From an uncultured Pelagibacteraceae bacterium (lineage in GTDB: Bacteria; Pseudomonadota; Alphaproteobacteria; Pelagibacterales; Pelagibacteraceae): DNA of 64,000 nt. A program made the translations under genes and the position numbers. The notes under the pieces are model-generated. The model saw only the letters and a program-made list of their open reading frames with translations. It did not search any database and was not told the DNA's origin. Shown piece by piece: positions 52,138 through 60,453 of the stretch (within the stretch, counting starts at the first letter, position 1; each line of letters starts with the position of its first letter). The DNA lies in the NCBI GenBank assembly GCA_902538525.1, contig CACBFA010000002.1, positions 1-64,000 of the forward strand, written 5' to 3'.

Positions 52138-53133
52138 ATGAAAATTTTTTTTTTAGAAAAATCAATACCATTTAGTAGTTTAGATTTAAATTCTGATAAA
52201 ATTGGAGGAGCCGAAAAAATTTTAATTAATATCTCAAATGAATTAGCCAAGTATAAAAATTTTGAGATCAAAGTATTCAATAATGTATATGAAAGAAAAT
52301 TACTTAGTAATGTTGAATGGATTAATATTAATAATTATGATCAACAAATTGAACCTGATGTTCTTATAGCTTTTTCAGATGTTAATTTATTTAGAAATTA
52401 TAAGTCAAAAAAAAAATTTTTGTGGTCACATAGCGTTCAAAACATAGAAAAATTTATCAGAAAAAAACAGTTAATCTCTTATTTAAAACATAAACCATTG
52501 TTGATCCTTGAGAGTGACTATCATTTTAAAACTAGACCCTTTTTAACTTCTTTTTTTGGAAAAAAAATTTTAAAATTAGCTCCAGATTATGAATTTATTG
52601 AAGAAAGCATTGATATAAATTTTTTTCCAGAAAAAAAATGTATTTTTACAACTAAATCAGATAGAAATCTGGATATTCTTTTAAATGCCTGGAAAAAAAT
52701 ATATAAATCTAACAATGATGCTGAATTATATATAAATCCCCCATTTCATCTTTCTGAAGCTCAAACCAAGCAAAATATATTTTTAAGAGCAAAAGGTGAT
52801 AAAAAAAAATTAATCAATGATCTTAAAAACTCAAGAATTATGCTTGTACCAGGTCATAAAGGAGAAGTTTATTGCTTAGCCGCTGAGGAAGCCAGAGAAC
52901 TTTGCATCCCAATAGTAACTTTGGGCCATGGATCACTTAATGAAAGAGTTATACATAATAAAACTGGCTTTATAGCTAACGATATCAACGAGTTTATATA
53001 CTTTTCTCTCAAATTACTTAATGATGACGAATTATATCTTCGTATTAGAAAAAATCTTTTTGAGTTAAGAAATATTAGAAATTTTTCAAATGTTGCAAGT
53101 GATTTATTAAAAATAATTAATATAGGTAGTTAA
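52138..53133 (+). CDS. Glycosyltransferase (GT4-like)
   Basis: IGGAEKILINISNELAKYKNFEIKVFNN, PGHKGEVYCLAAEEARELCIPIVTLGHGSLNERVIHNKTGFIAND. Confidence 0.75.
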   Translation: MKIFFLEKSIPFSSLDLNSDKIGGAEKILINISNELAKYKNFEIKVFNNVYERKLLSNVEWININNYDQQIEPDVLIAFSDVNLFRNYKSKKKFLWSHSVQNIEKFIRKKQLISYLKHKPLLILESDYHFKTRPFLTSFFGKKILKLAPDYEFIEESIDINFFPEKKCIFTTKSDRNLDILLNAWKKIYKSNNDAELYINPPFHLSEAQTKQNIFLRAKGDKKKLINDLKNSRIMLVPGHKGEVYCLAAEEARELCIPIVTLGHGSLNERVIHNKTGFIANDINEFIYFSLKLLNDDELYLRIRKNLFELRNIRNFSNVASDLLKIINIGS

Positions 53134-53853
53134 AAATTTTTTAAATTTAAATTTTATATATTCAATTTTTTGAATTTTCCTCCTATTCATAAATATACCA
53201 GATTTATGTTCATTTTGATTTAGTGCATCAATATTTTTGTTTCTACTTTGTTCGTACGATATTTTTTTTCCAGTTATATCTTCAAAATCTTTAATAACAT
53301 TTTTTGTGTATGATTTTTTCTCACAATATAAATAAATAGCAAACCATAAATCATCATCAAGAAACATATTTTTATTATTTTTTACATATTTTTCATAAAA
53401 TATTTCAATATTATCTAAAAGATTTGTGTTTATTAAAAATCCATCAGAGCATTGACCATTTCTAATATTAAAAATTTTATTCAAATAATACGAATAATTG
53501 ACTTTTTCTTTTTTAAAATTTTCAACTAAAATTTCAAATGTATTTTTGTGATAAATATGATCATCATCTATTAATATTACACAATCATATTCTTTTTTAA
53601 TTTTACTAATTGATCCCATCAATTTTGTTGCTGGGCCATAATCTTCACATCTTGAGATTTCTAGATTAAACTTATTTAATCTATCAATTTGCTCTTTAGT
53701 AAATTTATATTCAGGGAACCTTCTAAATTTAAATGGAAGATTTAAAAATATCTTAATCGGTTTCATTGTTTGATTTTTAATAGAAAAAATAGTTTCTTGA
53801 ATATTGTCTATTCTTGAAGGTATACTTGTTAATGATACACAAAAATTTATCAT
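53107..53853 (-). CDS. GT-A fold glycosyltransferase-like protein
   Basis: FCVSLTSIPSRIDNIQETIFSIKNQTMKPIKIFLNLP, DCVILIDDDHIYHKNTFEIL, NMFLDDDLWFAIYL. Confidence 0.7.
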   Translation of the reverse strand: MINFCVSLTSIPSRIDNIQETIFSIKNQTMKPIKIFLNLPFKFRRFPEYKFTKEQIDRLNKFNLEISRCEDYGPATKLMGSISKIKKEYDCVILIDDDHIYHKNTFEILVENFKKEKVNYSYYLNKIFNIRNGQCSDGFLINTNLLDNIEIFYEKYVKNNKNMFLDDDLWFAIYLYCEKKSYTKNVIKDFEDITGKKISYEQSRNKNIDALNQNEHKSGIFMNRRKIQKIEYIKFKFKKFLTTYINYF

Positions 53854-54803
53854 ATCTTTAATTTATTAAGTGCATTATTTTTAAATATATTTGCCTCTCT
53901 AATATATCTTCTAACCATTTGTGTTGATTTATGACCTGTCATAGCCATTATGCTTCGCTCGTCAGCGCCTGAATCAGCAGCCACTGTTGCAAAACCCGAC
54001 CTTAAACTATGACCTGCAAAATTTTTATTTTCGATACCTGCTAACTTTAAATACTCTTTGATTAATAAAACTACAGATTGATCGGTTAATCTTTTTTCTG
54101 TTAATGATAAACCTTTAGAAAATCTTCTGAAAATAGGTCCAGACTTAATTTTAGAAATTTCTAACCATTTTTTTAGATTTGTTACTGGACAGTAAATTTC
54201 ATTACTGAAATAGGGTAGTCCTTTAGTCATTCCTTCTCCGAATTGGTCAGTTTTTGATCTTCTAATACTGATTTTTAGACCCTCAGGAACAAATTCTAAA
54301 TCCTCATGATCAATTGAAACAAGCTCTGTTCTTCGAAAGCCACCTCCAAAGCCAATTAAGATTATTGATTTATCTCTAAGTTTTTTTATTTCTTCATTTT
54401 TTTTTTCATTTATTACATTAATAATTGATTTTAAATGATTGATTAATATAGGTTTTTTACCTTTCTGAATACTTCCTTTGACCCGTCTTATTCCCATTAA
54501 ATTTTCAGCGATTATTGGATGTTTTGTGTCTAGATAATGCCCTTTAAGCCTATGAACCATACTTATTGATACAAGTCTTCTTCGCAATGTGCTTATTTTT
54601 GATTTTTTAGAGAGGTGGGTTAAATATAAGGAAACTATTTTTGGCTCTGTTGGCAGTGAATTTAATCCATGCTTTGAACAGAAGCTTCCAAAATCTATGA
54701 AATCTGATTTATAAGCTCTCAATGTGTTGCTTGCTTTAGAGCTTTTGAGGTTATTTAAAGTTGTTTCATGCAGCAATTTTAGTTCTGTTGTCAGCTCATT
54801 CAT
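53850..54803 (-). CDS. Tyrosine recombinase/integrase
   Basis: IGFGGGFRRTELVSIDHEDLE, FAGHSLRSGFATVAADSGADERSIMAMTGHKSTQMVRRYIREA (R...HxxR...GH...Y). Confidence 0.92.
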   Translation of the reverse strand: MNELTTELKLLHETTLNNLKSSKASNTLRAYKSDFIDFGSFCSKHGLNSLPTEPKIVSLYLTHLSKKSKISTLRRRLVSISMVHRLKGHYLDTKHPIIAENLMGIRRVKGSIQKGKKPILINHLKSIINVINEKKNEEIKKLRDKSIILIGFGGGFRRTELVSIDHEDLEFVPEGLKISIRRSKTDQFGEGMTKGLPYFSNEIYCPVTNLKKWLEISKIKSGPIFRRFSKGLSLTEKRLTDQSVVLLIKEYLKLAGIENKNFAGHSLRSGFATVAADSGADERSIMAMTGHKSTQMVRRYIREANIFKNNALNKLKI

Positions 54804-54886
54804 ATAATTACTATTGATAACAATTAATTATCATTAGTAATATATTAAGTGATTTTAAATGTCAAATGAATTAAAACAAAAATTTC

Positions 54887-55066
54887 ATGACTATAGATGG
54901 TGAAATTCCTACAAGTTATTTTTTGATAATATCTATAGGTTTAACTATATTGAGTTATTTGGTTTACAAAAAAAATGGAAAATCATTAGAAGTGTATTTT
55001 TTATCTGTTTTAACAATAATTTTCTATTTATCTTATTTTATTTTAATTTTTGTTGGACCAAGATAG
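54887..55066 (+). CDS. Putative 59-aa small membrane protein, two predicted TM segments
   Basis: MTIDGEIPTSYFLIISIGLTILSYLVYKKNGKSLEVYFLSVLTIIFYLSYFILIFVGPR*; just under the ORF-track cutoff. Confidence 0.5.
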   Translation: MTIDGEIPTSYFLIISIGLTILSYLVYKKNGKSLEVYFLSVLTIIFYLSYFILIFVGPR

Positions 55067-55139
55067 TTTGTTAACGCTATTCACAGCTGTTAAAAACCCA
55101 TAATAATCAACTATAAAGTGATACTAATCATATTTGCAC

Positions 55140-55148
55140 TGTGATACT
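55140..55148 (+). promoter_or_regulatory. Extended -10 promoter-like element TGTGATACT upstream of the structured RNA
   Basis: TG-N-GATACT about 7-12 nt before the first hairpin; GTGATACT also occurs at 55118-55125. Confidence 0.35.
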
Positions 55149-55154
55149 CTCTAA

Positions 55155-55341
55155 ATGAATTAAGAGGCAACTCTTAACTGACCATCTGGGGAAAAATCGA
55201 GAGATTCAAGCCCAGAGGGCAGAAAACCACGCAGAGTAGCGCTAAAATTGCGGGGTGGAAGGCATGGCGGTAGCGCATACAACGACGTGCCAAAAACTAC
55301 TGATCTTTGTGCCTGAAAAGGTGCAGAGATACAGGGTTTTT
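55155..55341 (+). ncRNA. Unannotated structured RNA candidate (five hairpins, three GNRA tetraloops)
   Basis: Helices read by eye: TTAAGAG-GCAA-CTCTTAA (55160-55177); TCTGGG/CCCAGA enclosing AATC-GAGA-GATT (55185-55216); CCACGCA/TGC-GGG-GTGG (55227-55258); GGCATG/CGTGCC enclosing GCG-GTAG-CGC (55261-55291); ATCTTTGTGCCT-GAAA-AGGTGCAGAGAT (55303-55330); then TTTTT. Hand count 88/182 GC over 55160-55341. Confidence 0.65.
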
Positions 55342-55349
55342 ATCTTTAT

Positions 55350-55625
55350 ATGATCCTCAAAGGTACAAAATTTCAAATTAAAGTCTGGAAATACTTAAAA
55401 ACAATTAGAAAAGGTAGTGTTTTAACCTATTCTGACGTCGCAAAGGGTATTAATAAGCCAAAGGCTGTTAGGGCTGTAGCTAATGCTATTGGAAGAAACC
55501 CATATGCTCCTAAAATACCTTGCCATAGAGTAATCAGATCTGACGGGTCTCTAGGTGGATATTCTGGAAAAGGTGGTATAAAAACCAAGAAAAAACTGCT
55601 CAAATCTGAAGGAATTTTGCTCTAA
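55350..55625 (+). CDS. Methylated-DNA-protein cysteine methyltransferase C-terminal domain protein (Ogt/ATL-like)
   Basis: GTKFQIKVWKYLKTIRKGSVLTYSDVAKGINKPKAVRAVANAIGRNPYAPKIPCHRVIRSDGSLGGYSGK with intact PCHRV. Confidence 0.9.
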   Translation: MILKGTKFQIKVWKYLKTIRKGSVLTYSDVAKGINKPKAVRAVANAIGRNPYAPKIPCHRVIRSDGSLGGYSGKGGIKTKKKLLKSEGILL

Positions 55626-56155
55626 AAGTTAGCAATACCAACGTTTTTTTTAAATTTAACAACATTTAGTATTACAATTTTAAATTCCCCTATTGGTTGC
55701 AGCTTATAAAATGAAATCTCTAAATTAGCCCTATATATGGGGCATTAAACGCTATATTCATAAATTGCATTACTTTAATAATTATCAAGAAAATTATTAT
55801 TTTTTTGTATATTTATATCAATTAATATTAAGAAATTTCCATATTAAATTAAAACTATGTTTTATTATCAATAGATTTATTTTAAAATTTCTTCAAAATT
55901 GTTGATTTTATTGAATTATTGTCCCCTATCTCATAATCCAATTTTATCGTCAATTTCTTTAATTCAAATAACTGCATATTTATTGATTATTTTTAATTAA
56001 CAACTTTTATTTAATTAAAAATTTTATAATTTTACTAAATTATTTTGTCTTTTATATAAATAAAACTTTTGTTGAGATATTTAATAAAATATAATAATTA
56101 CAATAGTTTAAAAATATTAATTAAAGTATTATATTAATATATAGTACATATATAT

Positions 56156-57004
56156 TTACTTATATTTATGATAATATTCCCTTTTAAAAACATATAATCC
56201 TGACGAAACGATTATGAAAAGTCCGATAAAAGTATATTTATCAGGAAAATCCGAAAACACATAATACCCTAAAATAAGGTTAGTAATTATCTCGAAATAA
56301 CCGAATGGTGCTAATTTTGAAGCATCAGCGTAGCGAAGAGATAAAATGATTAATATATGCCCAAAACAGGCAAATATACCCATCAGAGCCATCCAAGACC
56401 ATTGAATTGGAGTAGGATTAATCCAAACAACAGGAACAAAAAAAGATGAGATAATGGCCCCCACTACGCCCGTAATCAGCAATGTGAGTAAAGGACTATC
56501 TGTTGAATGCAATTTTCGAGTTATTATAAGATAAAAGCCGTAAAAACAGCCTGTTCCAACAGCTGCTAAACTAGCAAGATTAATCTCTATAATTCCAGGT
56601 CTTATAACAACTAAAATACCAAAAAAACCGACTAATACAGCAGTCCACCGTCTATATCCGACTTTTTCGTTAAGTAAAAATGGAGAAAGAGCAGTTGTGA
56701 CCAATGGAGCAACGAACGCCAATGTTAATGCTTTTGCCATTGAGATTACAGAAATGGAGTAAAAAAAACATATATTTGCAAAAAATAAAGACAAACCTCT
56801 AATTATTTGTAATTTGATATTTTGAGAAAACTTCAATTGCTCCCTATAAAATAAAAACATAAAAAAAAATGTGAATACAACTGTAAAAAAATATCTAGCC
56901 CACGTTATTTGAAAAAAAGACAAATCCGAAGATAAGTATTTTGCAATGGCGTCCATAAAAGGCAAAACCATCCATGCGGATAAATTTAAAAATATTGCTT
57001 TCAT
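56156..57004 (-). CDS. EamA-family (DMT) transporter
   Basis: 10-TM pattern; two EamA repeats (MVLPFMDAIAKYLSSDLSFFQITWARYFF; VGYRRWTAVLVGFFGILVVIRPG). Confidence 0.88.
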   Translation of the reverse strand: MKAIFLNLSAWMVLPFMDAIAKYLSSDLSFFQITWARYFFTVVFTFFFMFLFYREQLKFSQNIKLQIIRGLSLFFANICFFYSISVISMAKALTLAFVAPLVTTALSPFLLNEKVGYRRWTAVLVGFFGILVVIRPGIIEINLASLAAVGTGCFYGFYLIITRKLHSTDSPLLTLLITGVVGAIISSFFVPVVWINPTPIQWSWMALMGIFACFGHILIILSLRYADASKLAPFGYFEIITNLILGYYVFSDFPDKYTFIGLFIIVSSGLYVFKREYYHKYK

Positions 57005-57904
57005 TTAAGCAAAATATTTAAGAGCAATAAATACTGTTATTGGCACTGTAACCAATGACATTAAAGTAGAAACAACAATTGTGCTTGAAATATTATCTAC
57101 ATTTTTTTTAGGTGAATACATTGAAGCAACTAAATAACATAAAATTGCACTAGGCATAGACGATTGAATTAGTAAAACTCCAGCTGCAAAACCAGATAAG
57201 TTAAAAAATTTTATAATAAAAAAACCTACAATTGGACCAAGGATTACTCTACCAATTGATGTTATAATTGAGTCTCTCAAAGAAAATACTTTCATTTGGG
57301 TTAAAGCAATACCTAAAGACATTAAAATCATTACAATCATTGCATAAGATAAAAGCATTGTTGTGTTAATCACAAAAACCGGCATTTCTTTGCCGTAGTA
57401 TAAAAAGATAACAGTCAAAATAATTGTATAGAAAGAAGGACTTTTTGCGATTATTGAAAAATCAAATTTTCGTTTTGCAAGAAATATATTAGCAGTAAAA
57501 TGTAAGAGTATTACTAAAGATGATATAGCTGCAGCTACACCCATTCCCAATTTACCGTACGCAAAAAGACATATTGGTATACCCATATTACCAGTATTAG
57601 GTAAAAAAAAAGTAGGTAATTCTCTAATATAATCTTTTTTCATAAAAATTAAAAAAACAAGACCAATTAAAGCAAATGATGAAAGTAATATTAATGCGTA
57701 AATAAAATATTCTGCAAATATATCAAAAGTAACACTTGTAGATGTAAGAGAGAAAATTACTAAAGCTGGAGTTCCAAAATTTCCAGCATAGGATGTTATA
57801 AAAGAAGTATCGAAATTTGGATTTTTTTTTCCTAATAAAAAACCGATTCCAACGATAAAAAATACGGGAAATAGAACTTCAAAGAGCTTTAAATAAAGTT
57901 CCAT
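57005..57904 (-). CDS. AEC-family (auxin efflux carrier-like) transporter
   Basis: FFIVGIGFLLGKKNPNFDTSFITSYAGNFGTPALVIFSLTSTSV, LPNTGNMGIPICLFAYGKLG. Confidence 0.88.
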   Translation of the reverse strand: MELYLKLFEVLFPVFFIVGIGFLLGKKNPNFDTSFITSYAGNFGTPALVIFSLTSTSVTFDIFAEYFIYALILLSSFALIGLVFLIFMKKDYIRELPTFFLPNTGNMGIPICLFAYGKLGMGVAAAISSLVILLHFTANIFLAKRKFDFSIIAKSPSFYTIILTVIFLYYGKEMPVFVINTTMLLSYAMIVMILMSLGIALTQMKVFSLRDSIITSIGRVILGPIVGFFIIKFFNLSGFAAGVLLIQSSMPSAILCYLVASMYSPKKNVDNISSTIVVSTLMSLVTVPITVFIALKYFA

Positions 57905-59193
57905 TAAAAAAGTCTTAATAATATAGGGTTTTTAATGATATTTTTATTTGATTTAAAAGATTTAATGCATTTCTGATAATCCTTTTCTAAGGATTTGTGA
58001 GTTATAATCACAATAGAAGCAGTTTTATTTTTATTATTTGGTATTTGTATTAATCTTTGAACAGAAATTTTGTGTTTAGCAAATTTTTTTGTGATTTCAG
58101 ATAGGACACCCGGTTTATCTTTAACTTCAAGCCTAATATATAAAGCATTGGAATAATTATCTGTATTATATATTGAAGGAGATTTTCTTTTATTATCAGA
58201 AATCCCAAAAGGGTATTTGATATTTCCACGTAAAATTGACAAAAGATCAGACATTAAAGCAGATGATGTTGGACCAGGCCCAGCACCTTCTCCTTGCAAA
58301 ACACTCTCCCCTACTGGATTACCTTCAATTATAACAGCATTCATAACACCATTTACATTTGCGATGTAAGTATTTTTTTTAATTAAACACGGATGAACTC
58401 TTTCAAATAATTTATTATTAACAATTTCTGTTATTCCCAATAATTTAATTTTATAATTTAATTGATTTGCAATTTCTAAATCCTTATATTCTATATTTTC
58501 AATACCCTCCATTAAACATTTTGAATTTGAAACTTTATTATTAAATGCTAAAGCAGAAAGAATTTTAACTTTAGCTAAAGCATCGTAACCATTTAAATCT
58601 AATTTTGGATTACCTGGTTCAGCATAACCTAATAGTTGAGCTTTTTTTAATACAGTTGAAAAGGCAGACTTAGTTTCTTCCATTTCAGATAATATATAAT
58701 TACAAGTACCATTTAATATTCCATAGACTTTGCTTATCTTATTAGTTGCTAACCCTTCTTTAATAGTCCTTAATACAGGGATTCCACCTCCTACTGACGC
58801 TTCAAATTCTAAATTAACCTTATTTTTTTCAGCAAGTTTAGAAAGATTATTACCGTGTTTAGAAATTAATGCCTTGTTAGGAGTTACAACATGAATTTTA
58901 TTCTTAAGTGCAAATTCTACAATTTTTTTTGATATACCATCAGATTGACCAATGGCTTCAATTAAAATATCAATTTTATTATTTTGAAAAATTTTAAAAG
59001 GATCTTTATAAAATATTTTCTTATTAATTCTAAATTTTCTTTTTTTATTAATATTTTTAGCTGAAATTGCTGAAACAGTAATGATTTTTCCAGTTTTTTT
59101 TAGAATATCTTTTTTTTTTGTATTTAATTCATTATAGAGATAATTACCAATCTGCCCTAATCCAACAATTGCTATATTAAGCTTTTTAGTCAT
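57904..59193 (-). CDS. hom: Homoserine dehydrogenase
   Basis: IAIVGLGQIGNYLYNEL, VVTPNKALISKHGNNLSKLAEKNKVNLEFEASVGGGIPVLRTIKEGLATNKI, C-terminal ACT domain; start MTKKLN. Confidence 0.93.
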   Translation of the reverse strand: MTKKLNIAIVGLGQIGNYLYNELNTKKKDILKKTGKIITVSAISAKNINKKRKFRINKKIFYKDPFKIFQNNKIDILIEAIGQSDGISKKIVEFALKNKIHVVTPNKALISKHGNNLSKLAEKNKVNLEFEASVGGGIPVLRTIKEGLATNKISKVYGILNGTCNYILSEMEETKSAFSTVLKKAQLLGYAEPGNPKLDLNGYDALAKVKILSALAFNNKVSNSKCLMEGIENIEYKDLEIANQLNYKIKLLGITEIVNNKLFERVHPCLIKKNTYIANVNGVMNAVIIEGNPVGESVLQGEGAGPGPTSSALMSDLLSILRGNIKYPFGISDNKRKSPSIYNTDNYSNALYIRLEVKDKPGVLSEITKKFAKHKISVQRLIQIPNNKNKTASIVIITHKSLEKDYQKCIKSFKSNKNIIKNPILLRLF

Positions 59194-59194
59194 A

Positions 59195-59401
59195 TCAATC
59201 ATCTAAACTTGGAAAGCTACTATTTTTCCCATAATTAATAATTTTATTTTTAAAATCTTCAAAAGAAATATTTTTATCAATGTCTAAATTTGGCTTTTGA
59301 ACTATATCATCATTTTTTTTCTTTAAAAAAGAACCAAAGTTTTGATTAGAACAATTGTTTAAAAATAAAAAAATTAATAAAATTATCAGTATTCTCATCA
59401 A
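59195..59401 (-). CDS. Small putative lipoprotein
   Basis: MMRILIILLIFLFLNNCSNQNFGSFLKKK: lipobox LNNC; 68 aa between argC and hom. Confidence 0.6.
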   Translation of the reverse strand: MMRILIILLIFLFLNNCSNQNFGSFLKKKNDDIVQKPNLDIDKNISFEDFKNKIINYGKNSSFPSLDD

Positions 59402-60420
59402 TTTAATCCTTCGTCAGACTTATATCCAAATAAAATATTCATATTTTGAACAGCTTGTCCACTCCCACCCTTAATCAAATTATCTATTGCTGACAATATA
59501 ATAATTTTATTCTTATATTTACTCTCACACACGGAAATATAACAGTTATTTGTGTTTATTACTTCATTAGTTCCTAAAAAAGTATTTGGTTTCAAAATTT
59601 TAATGAATTTATGATTTTTGTAATATTTTTTTAGAAAAGAATAAATTTTTTTAAGAGAATCATTTCTTTTTAGATCTAAATACATAGTAGTTAATATTCC
59701 TCTAAACATTGGTGAAAGATGAGGTGTAAATTGAAATTTTACCTTTTTGCCAGTTTTTATTTTTAGTTCCTGATCAATTTCTGAATTGTGTCTATGAAAC
59801 GCTAAACCATAAGCACTCAATGTCTCATTTAAAAATTTGTTTTTATATTTTTTATGAATATTTCTGCCTGCACCTGAATAACCAGATTTTGAATCAATTA
59901 TGATATTGTTTGATTTAACAATATTTTTATTAATTAATGGTACTAGGGGTAATAAAATTGATGTTGGATAACAGCCTGGACAGGAAATTATCTTATATTT
60001 TTTAATGTTCTGATTATTTAACTCAGGCAAAGAATAAATACTTTTTTTGATTAATTTAGGAGCATTGTGTTTGATTTTATACCATTTCAAATAATCACTT
60101 GATGATTTAAGTCTAAAATCTGCCGCTAAATCAATTAAAATATTTTTATTATTTAAATTTTTTGAAATTTTTTGAGCCTCTCCATTAGGTAATGCGGTAA
60201 ATATAACATCAACATTTTTTAACAACTCTTTATTAAATTTAACAATATTTGGTAGTTTATATTTATTAAAGTATTTATCATAAGAGCTAATTTTCTTACC
60301 TACAGAGGTATCACCACAAAGATATTTAATTTTAACTCTTTTGTGTTTTGTTAATAATTTGACCAATTGAATACCTATGTATCCAGTAGCTCCAGCAACT
60401 AATGCATTAATCTTAGACAT
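59398..60420 (-). CDS. argC: N-acetyl-gamma-glutamyl-phosphate reductase
   Basis: GATGYIGIQLVKLLTKH, ISCPGCYPTSILLPLVPLI, FTPHLSPMFRGILTTMY. Confidence 0.94.
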   Translation of the reverse strand: MSKINALVAGATGYIGIQLVKLLTKHKRVKIKYLCGDTSVGKKISSYDKYFNKYKLPNIVKFNKELLKNVDVIFTALPNGEAQKISKNLNNKNILIDLAADFRLKSSSDYLKWYKIKHNAPKLIKKSIYSLPELNNQNIKKYKIISCPGCYPTSILLPLVPLINKNIVKSNNIIIDSKSGYSGAGRNIHKKYKNKFLNETLSAYGLAFHRHNSEIDQELKIKTGKKVKFQFTPHLSPMFRGILTTMYLDLKRNDSLKKIYSFLKKYYKNHKFIKILKPNTFLGTNEVINTNNCYISVCESKYKNKIIILSAIDNLIKGGSGQAVQNMNILFGYKSDEGLN

Positions 60421-60453
60421 ATTGTAATATAACAGTTGTTTAATAAAATGATA

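Noticed and set aside
55155-55341. RNase P RNA, tmRNA, SRP RNA, 6S RNA or integron attC as identities of the structured region
   Set aside because: Lacks GAGGAAAGUC/ACAGAA motifs, a tag ORF, the SRP apical loop, a single long bulged 6S hairpin, and paired GTTRRRY/RYYYAAC boxes.
55678-55700. ATTCCCCTA matching the tRNA-Glu 3' region (GATTCCCCTAGGG) as an att remnant
   Set aside because: Only 9 nt of identity and it does not extend to the tRNA 3' end; too weak to claim.
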